Notes under the pieces: generated by a model
Told to the model about the DNA's origin: nothing
The model's database searches: none
Seen by the model: the letters and a program-made list of their open reading frames with translations, nothing else
Part shown: positions 1 through 10,639 of the stretch, in pieces
Numbering within the stretch: the first letter of the stretch is position 1
Layout of the letters: each line of letters starts with the position of its first letter
DNA from: Misgurnus anguillicaudatus
Lineage: Eukaryota; Chordata; Actinopteri; Cypriniformes; Cobitidae
NCBI RefSeq assembly: GCF_027580225.2
Contig: NC_073352.2
Span: 622,501 to 686,500 of the forward strand
Direction of reading: 5' to 3'
Length of the DNA: 64,000 nucleotides
Position numbers and translations under genes: made by a program

Positions 1-1398
1 AGTGACAAAGTAACGCGTTTCTGTAACTCCACTACTTTTAGCAGTAACGAGCATGTAACGAAGTATTTTTTTATCAAATAACGCAATTACATTTACTGAA
101 ATTTAAATGAGTTTGTTACTCGCGTTACTCTATTTTGTAAAAAATAGACAAGACATATCTGATGTCGCAGGACCGTAGTTTGCAGCGCAATGATTCATTA
201 CACTTCATCATAGCTGACAGTGCATATAGAATGAACATGAAAAATCTAAACGGGACAACATACCTTTGTTTAAAAATTGTGCGCAAGTCATAATCCATCC
301 AGGCTCATGTTTGTAAATTATCTTCACCAAGCAATCGCAGTATGACATCAACTTGCATTTGTAGTCCACAAAGGTAATAAATCTAAGAAATGTTCATATA
401 TTCCTAGATGTTTACATCGGCTTCATGGAAGAGAATGATCCGCGATTGTTGTTTCCACTAAAATATTCACACTGCGCTGTACACCCGTGTTAAAACTCCA
501 TAGTATGTGTGAGCTCGCTTTTAGTTTTGGTTTCAGTCTCTCCGTATCCGAACAAACAATCCACTCGCTCTGTGTCTGTCTGACAAAACAATCCACTCGC
601 TCTGTGTCCGTCCGACAAAACAATCCACGTAGCCTACTCCGTTTTCTGATTAAATATCTTCCTTTAATCCTGTGTATCATTTAAATCCAACAGAAATCAA
701 ACAATATATGACCAAAGAGCGCAGTCCCTGCGGCAAGCTTCACAAGCTGTGTTCCAATGCAAGGGCTGCACTCTACTAAGCATGTGCTAAAAGGTGAGCA
801 CTCGGCCTTTCAAGGCGCTCAGAAGTTCGCGAATAGAACTGAAATGAGACGGTCTAACCTTCGGAGGATCCATAATTTGCCTCAACTGGTGCACGCGCAT
901 CGCGCCTGTCAGCAGGACACAGCGGAGACGTTTCTAACTTATTAAAATAAATATGAAATCAGAAAAATTATAATTTATTTTAGAAAATATGACATGTTGA
1001 CACAATTGTCTCCAAGTTTTTAAAGACTACACAATTTTAACACATTATATATTTTTGTAAACATGCAGAATATTTGTCTAAATGGTCTAAATGATATACA
1101 TAAATAAACTAAGTTTACATATTAAGATAATTTCTAACAAAAATATTCAAAGGTTGAATCTAAAGCAAAATAGGCTCCTACAGTATGTGATATATTAGAG
1201 TCTTACGTGTAAAATAGCCCATCCATATCATTTTACTGTTTGACTGTTCAGTACTGTTCATATTTACATTTAAAAAGCAGACATACAAGTAACTAATTAC
1301 TTTTGATATACAGTAACTGGTAGAGTAATTCAGTTACTTTTAAAAGAAGTAACTAGTAACTGTAACTAATTACTAATTTTCAGTAACTTGCCCAACAC
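1..1398. mobile_element. hAT-like non-autonomous DNA element, right part
   Basis: The sequence is full of GTAAC/GTTAC steps near 1-130 and 1290-1398 and ends in CAGTAACTTGCCCAACACT, which is the kind of terminus seen on fish hAT-type elements. The matching left terminus is not in the window, so the element probably begins just upstream of base 1. Between about 560 and 625 a unit of roughly 40 bp (core CAATCCACTCGCTCTGTGTC) is repeated twice and then partly a third time. No transposase reading frame is visible. The family assignment rests on recalled terminus style only. Confidence 0.45.
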
Positions 1399-2357
1399 TA
1401 TTGACATGTAGATGTGTTCAGTCCAGGACTCTTATTAATCATGTGAAGTTAGGGAAAGATCGGACATTGCATAATCAGTGTAAACATGTCACTTCCTGTT
1501 GCCAGCTGGTGGCGCTATGACCATAAGTGACTACTGACATGTAGATGTGTTCAGTCCAGGACTCTTATTAATCATGTGAAGTTTGGGACAGATTGGACAT
1601 TGCATGATCATTGTAAACATGTCACTTCCTGTTGCCAGCTGGTGGCGCTATAACCATAAGTGACTATTGACATGTAGATGTGTTCAGTCCAGGACTCTTA
1701 TTAATCATGTGAAGTTAGGGAAAGATCGGACATTGCATAATCATTGTAAACATGTCACTTCCTGTTGCCAGCTGGTGGCGCTATGACCATAAGTGACTAT
1801 TGACATGTAGATGTGTTCAGTCCAGGACTCTTATTAATCATGTGAAGTTTGGGACAGATCAGACATTGCATAATCATTGTAAACATGTCACTTCCTGTTG
1901 CCAGCTGGTGGCGCTATAACAATAAGTGACTATTGACATGTAGATGTGTTCAGTCCACGACTCTTATTAATCATGTGAAGTTAGGGAAAGATCGGACATT
2001 GCATAATCAGTGTAAACATGTCACTTCCTGTTGCCAGCTGGTGGCGCTATGACCATAAGTGACTATTGACATGTAGATGTGGTCAGTCCAGGACTCTTAT
2101 TAATCCTGTGAAGTTTGGGACAGATCAGACATTGCATAATCAGTGTAAACATGTCACTTCCTGTTGCCAGCTGGTGGCGCTATAACCATAAGTGACTATT
2201 GACATGTAGATGTGTTCAGTCCAGGACTCTTATTAATCATGTGAAGTTAGGGAAAGATCGGACATTGCATAATCATTGTAAACATGTCACTTCCTGTTGC
2301 CAGCTGGTGGCGCTATGACCATAAGTGACTATTGACATGTAGATGTGTTCAGTCCAG

Positions 2358-3384
2358 GGGCCTCATTTATCAAACGTGCGTACGCACAGAAGTGTGCGTA
2401 AAGTATGCGTAGGAACAGTTTTACGCAAAGTGTGGAATTTATCAAATTGCACTTATACGTAGAAATGTGTGTAAATATACGCACACCTCTGAGTATGCGT
2501 ACGCAGAGCATCTAGTGGTAGAATAGCGATACTACACAGGACCCTGTTCCAGTGAGTAAAGAAGTGTCTATTTTTTATCCACAAGCAGGTGTTAAAAATG
2601 ATTAATGTCAGTATGGTAACAGCAATGTATCTGTATCTGTGAAAGCTCTACATGTGATTTGTATGAATGAAGTCTCCGACAAATGCTTGACACAGTGCAA
2701 AGGCTTATCTTGCGTTATTGGAAGACTTGGCAAATAATCCATTGCGCCGGTAGCGCGTTTTCAAAGATCGCGCCATGATGCTGGTTATATATGCTGCTGT
2801 CCAAGGTAGAAAGTTGTCTGTCCTCCTCCAGTTGCACTCGTTTCACGTCGGTGTGCTGTGACGCTTTTTTTTCTGATAATTTAATGTCAAACCGCTTTTT
2901 TATTTCTTGAAGTGTTCTCTCCTCATATTCAACGGAATTAAACTCACTGGTAACATTTTCCCATGCAGATTTGTTTTCTTTTGTCATTCCTCCCGCACTA
3001 AGTAAACCAAACAGGATGTGTTATTAGGATTTTACCTCATCCAGCAGTAACTCAATTTCTGCGTCTGTAAAGTTCCTCTTTTACGCTCTCTTTGTCATTA
3101 TTGCGATGAGGGAAAAAGCACAACCTCGTGACATATAACGGGAGGTGTTGTCACCATATATGGTTCATTGGAGGCGTTTCGGAATGCAAATGACTATGAA
3201 CGTGCACGAGCATGGTGCTTAAGAACAAGTGGGATTTATCATCAAGGATTACTTACTGATGTGCGTACGAACCACGTGCGCACGTTTGATAAATCCCGAT
3301 TTTTTTGTACTTAGGCACATTCTAAATTTCATTCGTAGGTACAAATATAGAACATTTTCTACGCAATGTTGATAAATGAGGCCC
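2358..3384 (-). mobile_element. Harbinger-type DNA transposon inserted in the satellite
   Basis: The 1027-bp element has 16-bp terminal inverted repeats GGGCCTCATTTATCAA and TTGATAAATGAGGCCC. The trinucleotide CAG flanks it at 2355-2357 and 3385-3387 and is present once in uninterrupted satellite units. A 3-bp CWG/TWA target duplication is the known habit of PIF/Harbinger transposons. The only coding trace is a Myb/SANT-like frame on the minus strand; no DDE nuclease gene is present, so the copy is non-autonomous. Confidence 0.8.
2715..3098 (-). pseudogene. Myb/SANT-like protein remnant of a Harbinger element
   Basis: Reading from the ATG at 3098, one frame gives a start resembling MTKRA, a stop, then KRNFTDAEIELLLDEVK, two stops, and an open stretch from 2987 that includes KSAWENVTSEFNS and RTLQEIKKRF. 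This is the layout of the Myb/SANT-like DNA-binding domain (helix with W, acidic helix, LxxIKKRF helix) that partners Harbinger nucleases. Three in-frame stops make it a pseudogene. The 90-residue open tail has no further recognised domain. The assignment rests on motif pattern, not a search. Confidence 0.6.
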
Positions 3385-3774
3385 CAGGACTCTTATTAAT
3401 CATGTGAAGTTTGGGACAGATCAGACATTGCATAATCATTGTAAACATGTCACTTCCTGTTGCCAGCTGGTGGCGCTATAACAATAAGTGACTATTGACA
3501 TGTAGATGTGTTCAGTCCATGACTCTTATTAATCATGTGAAGTTAGGGAAAGATCGGACATTGCATAATCAGTGTAAACATGTCACTTCCTGTTGCCAGC
3601 TGGTGGCGCTATGACCATAAGTGACTATTGACATGTAGATGTGTTCAGTCCAGGACTCTTATTAATCATGTAAAGTTTTGGACAGATCAGACATTGCATA
3701 ATCATTGTAAACATGTCACTTCCTGTTGCCAGCTGGTGGCGCTATAACCATAAGTGACTATTGACATGTAGATG

Positions 3775-4916
3775 TGTTCAGGTCAGGACTCTTAGCAATC
3801 ATGTGAAGTTTGGGACAGATCGGACACTGTATGCCTGAGTTTCAGCAACCTGTTTCATAGCGAAACATCAAACTTTGGCTGTCCGAAACAGACACAAATT
3901 TTAATATAGAATCAAATCCTTCGCAATTTAGCATCACAAAGGCCTTAAGATGACAATCACCAAATATGAAGATGATCCGACTAAAACTGTAGGAGGAGTT
4001 AGTTAAAGTATGACTGCTGGAAATGAGAAAAACTGAGCCAAAATCTGAGAAATAATTCAAAATAGCTGACTTCCTGTTTGGTGTAGGGCGTTGCTCTATG
4101 ACACTTTTTTGTAGGGCTTGTAATAATACATGAGCATACCGAAATTCGTAATTGTAAGTTAAACACAGTCCAAGGGCTGCTTCATTCAATATTTGAAAGT
4201 GGCGCTAAAACATGTTCCTTCAGGTTGCCAGTTGGTGGCGCTATGGCTATAAATGAAAATTGTTATGTAGATGTGTTCAGGTCAAGACTCTTAGCAATCA
4301 TGTGAAATTTGGGACAGATCGGACATTGTATGCATGAGTTCCAGCAACTTCCTGTTTCATTGGAAAACATCAAACTTTGTCGGGCCAGAACCGACACAAA
4401 TTTTTATGTAGAGTCAAATCCTTCGCAATTTAGCATCACAAAGGCCTTAAGATGACAATCACCAAATATGAAGATGATCCGACGAAAACTGTAGGAGGAG
4501 TTAGTTAAAGTATGACGCCTGGAAATGACAAAAACTGCGCCCAAATCACAAAAATAACTCTGAATAGCTGACTTCCTGTTTGATTTACGGCTTCACTCCA
4601 AGAGACTTTTTTGTAGGTCTTGTCATGCTACAGAAGGGTACCGAATTTTGTAATTGTACGTCAAACACAGTCCAAGGGCTGCTTCGTTGAAAATTTTTAG
4701 GTGGCGCTATAGAGCCATTTTCCCACGCCTAATTCCAAAGCCTACACCACATGTAAATTTTCATCACTCTTGACATCTGTGCAAAATTTCATGAGTTTTC
4801 GAGTATGTTTAGGCCCTCTAAAGTCCCGCTGAAGTCGGAGAAGAAAAAGAAAAAAAATAATAATAACTCCTTGAAGAACAATAGGGTCCTCACACCCCGG
4901 TGTGCTCGGGCCCTAA
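3775..4916. mobile_element. Terminal part of a GGGCCCGAGCAC-ended DNA element
   Basis: Two related ~0.5-kb copies follow each other (TGTTCAGGTCA at 3775 and again at 4274, 499 bp apart), sharing the blocks ACTTCCTGTTT, TTCGCAATTTAGCATCAC and GTCCAAGGGCTGCTTC. The end at about 4900-4916, read on the minus strand, is TTAGGGCCCGAGCACACC followed by GGGTGTGAGGACCCTATTG. I associate this terminus with an abundant cyprinid DNA element. Each copy contains a diverged version of the 133-bp satellite unit, so the satellite probably arose by expansion of an internal piece of this element. The left end cannot be placed. Confidence 0.55.
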
Positions 4917-5179
4917 TTAGGATCACTAGCATTATATATTTCATTCCTGCTTTTACTTTGGAGGTGTTGAATTAGATTTGTTAATGTTTTGTTATTAAGA
5001 ACGTTAACCTTCCTATCAATGCATGGATCAGATACTCTTTTTATCCAGCTTGTGAAAAACACCACAGGATAATGATCAGAGATGTCAGAATATATTACAC
5101 CTGATTTACAGTCAGTGTTTTGAATATTTGTTATAATATTGTCAATTTTAGACCTACTACTCTCTGTGACGCGTGTGTA

Positions 5180-6373
5180 GGTGAGACCAGGTTGGTTGTA
5201 ACAATTTTTACTCATGCATGAATTGCTCATCTTCAAAAAATCTTTCAGCAGTAATTCCTACATGAAATGAAACTTTGGAGTCTTGGCTATAAATGTGTAT
5301 ACTGTTTACTTTTCGAATGTATTGTATCAGGAAGTAATTAACCATCAAAGACACTCTGACACAATGTGACAACCAACCCCATCACGGGGTTGGTTGTCAC
5401 AGGGTATGGGGTTGGTTGTCCCTATAGAGGTTCAATAGGATTTCAATGATAAATTGGGATCTGAAAAGATAATGTGTAACTTTTTTGTTTTTTAAGCTAG
5501 AAACTGCAAATAAGTTTTTAATATGAATCCACCCCTATGATAGTTGTTATTAATGGCCCTTATTTTTAAACAATGGGATTAAAGTGGGTGATCAGTTACT
5601 TAAATAGGCTTTATCCCCAGCTGCACTATGAACTTCAGACAGCTCCTTGTTTCCTGTCTTCCATTATTGGACAAACTGATTAATCCAGGTGTGTCTGATT
5701 ATTATTGTTGTGACTACTGAGGTCAGGCACACCTGAATTAATCAGTTTGTCCAATAATGGCAGACAGGAAACAAGAAGCTGGCTGAAGCTCAGGAAGTAG
5801 TGCAGCTGGGCATAAAGCCTATTGTCTACTGTGTTGAGAAATAAAATGAAATAATTTATAGTGATAAAACCTCTTTATTTAATGCTTTATTTATTTGATT
5901 TTAACAGCAAACAAAAACAAACAAACACACAAACAGTCTTAAAAGGTCTACATGTCCAATATTCTTATGTGACAACCAACCCCGCAAGCTATGTGACAAC
6001 CATCCCCAACTGACTTCTTGACGAACATGATAAGCTAGCTGCCACACCGCTTTAACTTGATCGCTAAAAGATGACTCAAAATAAAGCTACTACTTTTAGC
6101 TTTTTAATGAGTGTTTTGTTTTTGAATGACTAATATCCTACAAGATCTCAACACAAAAACAACACCAACATGAAAATTTACTCCGACCCATAAAAATAAA
6201 AAATGTCTCCTAACATCAATGTTTTGTGTCTGCTCAGCAAAATTTAAAGTGCAAATGAGTAAGCTATTAAAGGCTAACAAATTGATATCCAAATTGTACC
6301 ACAGCGCCATGTATTATGTCTGGAATAAGCAGTGTGACAACCAACCCGTGAGACAACCAGCCCCGGTCTCCCC
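5180..6373. mobile_element. TA-flanked DNA transposon with iterated GGTTGGTTGTCAC motifs
   Basis: The 1194-bp element is flanked by TA at 5178-5179 and 6374-6375. Its ends are GGTGAGACCAGG and, read inward from the other side, GGGGAGACCGGGG. Removing the element and one TA rejoins the LINE reading frame around it. The motif GGGGTTGGTTGTCAC or its complement recurs near 5188, 5368, 5386, 5407, 5969, 5994, 6331 and 6349; two copies face each other at 5367-5402 as a hairpin. A TA duplication suggests the Tc1/mariner/pogo group, but no transposase is visible. A second piece of the family lies at 29166-29426. Confidence 0.7.
5607..5819. repeat. Foldback MITE with TA duplication
   Basis: This is a near-perfect 213-bp palindrome: GGCTTTATCCCCAGCTGCAC at one end and its complement with small differences at the other, and inner arms GACAAACTGATTAAT / ATTAATCAGTTTGTC separated by a loop near 5700-5720. 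TA flanks it at 5605-5606 and 5820-5821. It sits inside the larger TA element at 5180-6373 and is therefore younger than it. Confidence 0.8.
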
Positions 6374-7246
6374 TATTTATCAATCGTAGGAAAGAATGAT
6401 GAGGAGTAAAGCATATTTATAAAATCAATTCCCTTTATATCTTCTTTAGAAATGTCAAAATTAAAATCTCCCAAAATAATATTATTTTTATTCATCTGAT
6501 TTATACTAAAAAGGAGATTATTCAAAGTGGATTCTGAATGTTTCATAATCAGAGTTTGGTGGCCGGTAAATTATTCCAATAACGATAAATGAACCATTCG
6601 ACATTTTAACTTCTAAAAATAATGAATCAGTATAACCATCACTAACTGACAAATCATGGCGCACCTTTACAGAATAATGTGAATTTACATATAAACATAC
6701 CCCTTCTCCAATTCTACCCTGCCTATTAATACAATACATTGAGTATCCTTCTATTTTATATCACTGCAACCAATTATATCTAATATTTAAATGCATTAGA
6801 GAAAAAGAAAAGTAATTATTTTGTTTCAGATCTTCATGGTTATAATAATCACAGCTATTGTTGTTAGATGTGCAGAAATAATGTTCAAATTCCTAATTTT
6901 CAATACTACAATTTATATCTATCACTCCCATAGTTTATGATAGAATCATATTTTCACTTAACTATAAAGTACATATCATACAGAAAACCTGGGACCATAT
7001 TCTCCTTTTATTACAAAATCCTGTGATTTAAAAAAGAAAAAAATAACATAAGAAAACACAAAAATAAGGAAGAAAAAAAGAAGAAAACCAACCATTCACA
7101 GTATCCAGTTAGCAACTCTCTGTTTCAGATATATCATGTATTGCATAACACCACCGTGCCCCATTCACAGATAATTATCAGCAAAGAGACTAGATGGGGC
7201 AAATAGCACTCATAATCACATTAATAAGTGAAGACTACTTTACCAG

Positions 7247-8997
7247 TCAAGTCAGGGTTGAAAGAAAAGTTTTGGCCTTAATTGGGTCCTTGAATGACTT
7301 TTGTGTTTCGTTTGCCTTAAATGACAGGATAGCTGGATAAGCCATCCTGAAACGTATGTTCCTCCTAATAAGTTCAGCACAAACCATGTTAAACGCACGT
7401 CTTGCAGCCCGAACCTCTGGAGGTACATCTGGCACAATGTGCAGTAACCGACCCTCATACTGAAGATTCCCAAGACGTTTCACTGCTGTCATCATCTTCA
7501 CAACATCTCTGGAATGTTGAAGTTTAATGATCACAGTGCGCGGGCGATCCTCTTCAGGCACTCGAAGACCCCGATGGACACGGTCAATGGAAATAGCCTG
7601 GACGGGTAGCTGCAGGAGCATGGGAATAAACACCTCGAAGAACGCGAGCGGGTCACTCCCTTCTATAGACTCCTTCAGATTTACCAGCCTGATGTTCTTC
7701 CATCTCTGCCGGCATTCCAATAGACCTTTTACGCACTTCCGCATTTTTCAACTGGAATACGTCAACAAAGTGTATTTTAGCTTCCTGTTATCGTAGCGGC
7801 AGATACGAAAAATAACAGAGTCAAAGTGTCGCATTTCTGTGGTGTTGAAGGCTGTTAGTCTTCCAACCAGAAACAGCCCTACCTTTATAATAGTTTATAA
7901 TAGTTTATAATAGTATATAATAGTAATAGTAAGTGAAGGAAGTGCCGCAGCAAGAAGAGTAAACATGCAAGAACGGGAAACTTTTGCCAACCGGCATTCT
8001 GTCTGTATTAAAACCTCCAGTTTGTGAGGCTCCTCGCTCTTTCTCATTGATCTGAAGCATCTACCTCTCACTACTACCTGTCCCTGTAGTATATTTGATA
8101 CTTTAACCACATGTAACAAGAAAACATTGCGTGTTATCTCTCATATAGAAATACACAACTTTGCAGCAGACTGCCAGTATTATTTACCTAGTACAGCAGC
8201 TACACCAAATTACTGGTTGTTATGTTAATCTTATGCCATCTCACTTAAACATAACCTACACACAACATATTCACTGCGATGTGTTAAATCTTATATTACA
8301 AACTCACAACCCCTAGATTTACAATTAATGTAAACGGAGTTATAGCCGGTTGTGAAGCTATAGCTTACCTTGATAAATGTGGATAAACTCAGCGTGGAAG
8401 AATTTATATCCCTTATCCAGTTTGTTCCCTTTAGTGGACGAATGTATACCCACCGTCTTCACCACATCGGCGCTGGTGAACTTCGGTAGACAAGTTAGGA
8501 AAGTTGGAAACACTCTAGCTGCCATTTCTCCACCAACAACAAAGCTTATACCGGAATTGCATTTACACTTTGTTGACGTATTTCCGTTTTTTTGCGTAAA
8601 TGGTCTATTCCGATACTTTCAGCTCCTTGTTCACTTTTTCCAACGCGTCCACTCAGTCTTTTATCGGAGCGATGTCATCCTCCAGCTGGGAGATGCACGT
8701 TTCAGCCTCGGCTTGGCGAGCAACAAGTGCCGTTGTCGTAGCCGCGACATCATCAATACTCTTCATCATATTATCCACTTTAGTCTCAAGTTAATCAAGC
8801 GACTCATTTACTGATCGTAGAATGCGCTGACCCTCATCAGCAACCGCCGCAGAAATACTCTTTAACAAAGCTTCAGTCATCAGAAAAGCAATTCTTTCAG
8901 AGTTAGCACTAGGACCTATGCCAGTGTCAACTAACTGGCTGGTCGCACTCTCTGAAGCATCACAGTCTTTGGGCAGTTGTTTTGATGGTTTGTGCAT
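7247..8997 (-). pseudogene. L1-type retrotransposon ORF1 protein, broken
   Basis: From the ATG at 8997 the frame reads MHKPSKQLPKDCDASES, then an acidic and heptad-rich region (LETKVDNMMKS, LEKVNKELKV) typical of the ORF1p coiled coil, with in-frame stops near 8791 and 8655. After a DNA-transposon insertion (7722-8606) it resumes as CRQRWKNIRLVNLKE, SIDRVHRGLRVPEEDRPRTV and RRNIRFRMAYPA, the RNA-recognition and C-terminal domains of L1 ORF1p, and ends near 7247. Fish L1/Tx1 ORF1 proteins bind LINE RNA as trimers. Nonsense codons plus the insertion make this copy inactive. Confidence 0.8.
7722..8606. mobile_element. hAT-like element interrupting L1 ORF1
   Basis: The 885-bp insertion has ends AGACCTTTTACGCA and, inverted, AGACCATTTACGCA, with a second matched block CGTCAACAAAGTG about 40 bp further in on both sides. 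It is flanked by an 8-bp direct repeat with one mismatch: ATTCCAAT (7714-7721) and ATTCCGAT (8607-8614). Removing the element and one copy of the repeat restores the ORF1 frame across the junction (KVLECRQRW). An 8-bp duplication fits hAT. No transposase is seen. Confidence 0.7.
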
Positions 8998-9091
8998 TTT
9001 TACAAAATACCTTGTTTAATTCCCTGACATTAAAGTAAGAGTGCAATGTTAATAAAGTAGACAAAACTTTGAGTGGAGCGAGTATCTACCG

Positions 9092-9662
9092 TCAACCTAC
9101 TTCCTCATCATTTTCTAATTTGGCAAGTAGTTTATGTGGCTTTTCCCCGAATTCAAAATATTTCTGTTTAATTAAAAGAAATGATTTACTTAGTTTGTCT
9201 GAAACAATTGTATTATACTCATAACTTAACTGTAGATTTTTGTGTGCTTCTAAAGAGGGGTTTTGCGCATTTTGATTATCTAATAAATGAATCTGCTTCC
9301 CCAAATCTAAAAGTTTTGCTTTATACAGTTTATTTTTGGACCCCTGATAAGAAATGACACAACCTCTAATAAAGGCTTTCGGTGTCCCAAAGTAATTCTG
9401 ATGAAACTTCAGAGGTATCGTTATTCTCAAAAAATATTTCCAGTTGTGTACGCATATACTCTTCAAATTTAGGGTCACTGACTAGTCGAGAATCCATTCT
9501 CCACACAGGACGAGAAGATGTTAAATTACTAAAGACAAGTTCAAGTGTGACTGGAGCATGATCTGATATTATCATGGATATCATTAATATATCATCAAAA
9601 TGGCAAGTCCTTGTGTCATTGTTCATGAACAAGACAGTCAAAATGTTGGCATAATATACCAA
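9092..9662 (-). pseudogene. L1-type ORF2 fragment (end of endonuclease and linker)
   Basis: The minus strand encodes MISDHAPVTLELVFSNL and WRMDSRLVSDPKFEEYM, then after a frameshift near 9380-9400 KAFIRGCVISYQGSK and EFGEKPHKLLAKLEND. This is the SDHxP end of an L1 endonuclease and the linker that precedes the reverse transcriptase in fish L1/Tx1 elements. It lies upstream of the ORF1 copy on the same strand, which is the wrong order for one element, so it belongs to a different, 5'- and 3'-truncated insertion. Confidence 0.7.
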
Positions 9663-10045
9663 GTGTACACAATTATGTGTGTCAGTTTTTTTATGTAAAC
9701 TGTGGAAGAATTTACATTTTCACCTTTCATTCTGTAAACAAATTACACAACGTGTGATTCTGAAAAAAATGAAAGTACAGAATAAAGAATGTTACAAAGG
9801 TATATTTCATTGTACACATGGGATACTTTTTACCCCTGTGTGCACCAAAGTAATGTTGAGTATTTGCTGCTAAAAAAGCAATTTTTTGCTTCATCTGATC
9901 ATAGAACATTAGGAAAGTAACTGACACTACTGGACATTCAAACGGGATGGTTTCTATGGTCAGATGGGTTCAAATTCATCAGGCATTATAGGTGAAGACT
10001 CAGAGCTGTTCTCTTGGGAAAATGAGGTTGCAAATATTTATCTCA
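9663..10045. other. Non-coding stretch, nothing recognised
   Basis: AT-rich DNA with short overlapping open frames on both strands that have no protein character. I see no terminal repeats, target duplication or conserved exon here. Confidence 0.5.
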
Positions 10046-10325
10046 TAATCCCTAATATCCCTGCATCAGAACATCGTACAGACACGGGGGTTGGACCGTT
10101 TTACTCGTGACTCGGAGGGTAATCACTAATGGATGCCAATTTTCTCCCTAGCAACCAAATACAGTACCCTAGCAACCGAATAAACAAAGCCTTATATCTC
10201 TGTATCAGAAGAGCATAGATACACAGGGGTTGGACCGTTTACTTGTGACTCCGAGTGTAATCACTATTGGATGCCAATTTTCTCCTTAGCAACCCAATAC
10301 AGTACCCGAGCAACAGAATAAGCCA
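10046..10325. repeat. Two-copy tandem repeat of ~139 bp
   Basis: Two adjacent copies share the blocks GGTTGGACCGTTT, ATGCCAATTTTCTCC and AATACAGTACCC. The block TTGGACCG lies at 10091 and 10230, giving a 139-bp step. The copies differ at several positions, so the duplication is not recent. Confidence 0.75.
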
Positions 10326-10639
10326 TTACTCCCTCACGTGTTGATCATGAAAGCAGTAATGCGAGTGATCCTGTGTTTAATAAACTTGCTGTGCGATATA
10401 ACCTTAGACGCAAGTAAATAAGGATTGTACTGTTTGCAATCGCGTATTTTATACGAATACCAAAAACCGCGTCGATTTCCTGACTCGTGTGTTTGTGTAT
10501 GTGCGTTTCCCCTCGCGTGAAATGTTTGACGGAATGACAATATATATTTTCGATCTCACTTACATCATTTAAAAGCTGACATTCCAAGCATTATGTAGAC
10601 ATTTATCTTTTGTTTCTATGAAATGTATTCGTTAAGTTA

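Larger units (their letters stand above)
1402..3850. repeat. 133-bp satellite array with A/B dimer order
   Basis: Units begin at 1402, 1535, 1668, 1801, 1934, 2067, 2200, 2333, then after an insertion at 3496, 3629 and 3762. Every step is 133 bp once the 1030-bp insertion plus duplication is removed. Two unit types alternate: type A has AGTTAGGGAAAGATCGG and ends CTATGACCATAAG; type B has AGTTTGGGACAGATCAG and ends CTATAACCATAAG, so the true period is 266 bp. The last unit is degenerate and runs into a related longer repeat. All units contain CCAGCTGGTGGCGCTAT. No coding potential is seen. Confidence 0.9.
4916..6739 (-). pseudogene. LINE apurinic-endonuclease remnant, split by an insertion
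   Basis: Two minus-strand pieces make one LINE endonuclease fragment. 6739-6376 encodes GVCLYVNSHYSV, IGIIYRPPNSD and ILGDFNFDISKED. 5177-4916 encodes SKIDNIITNIQNT and SDISDHYPVVF. These are the GDFN and SDHxP signatures of the exonuclease-endonuclease-phosphatase fold. The frame continues from one piece to the other when the inserted element at 5180-6373 and one TA are removed. The N-terminal part (LMHLNIR near 6790) is joined to it by a deletion, and no reverse transcriptase follows, so it is a dead fragment. CR1/L2-like is the likeliest clade. Confidence 0.75.

Noticed and set aside
1402..2340. Regular 133-bp repeats considered as a CRISPR-like array
   Set aside because: Units are repeated in full length with no short repeat/variable spacer structure, and the window is eukaryotic.
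8377..8814. 145-residue plus-strand frame
   Set aside because: It is antisense to the L1 ORF1 coiled coil and runs across the boundary of the inserted element.
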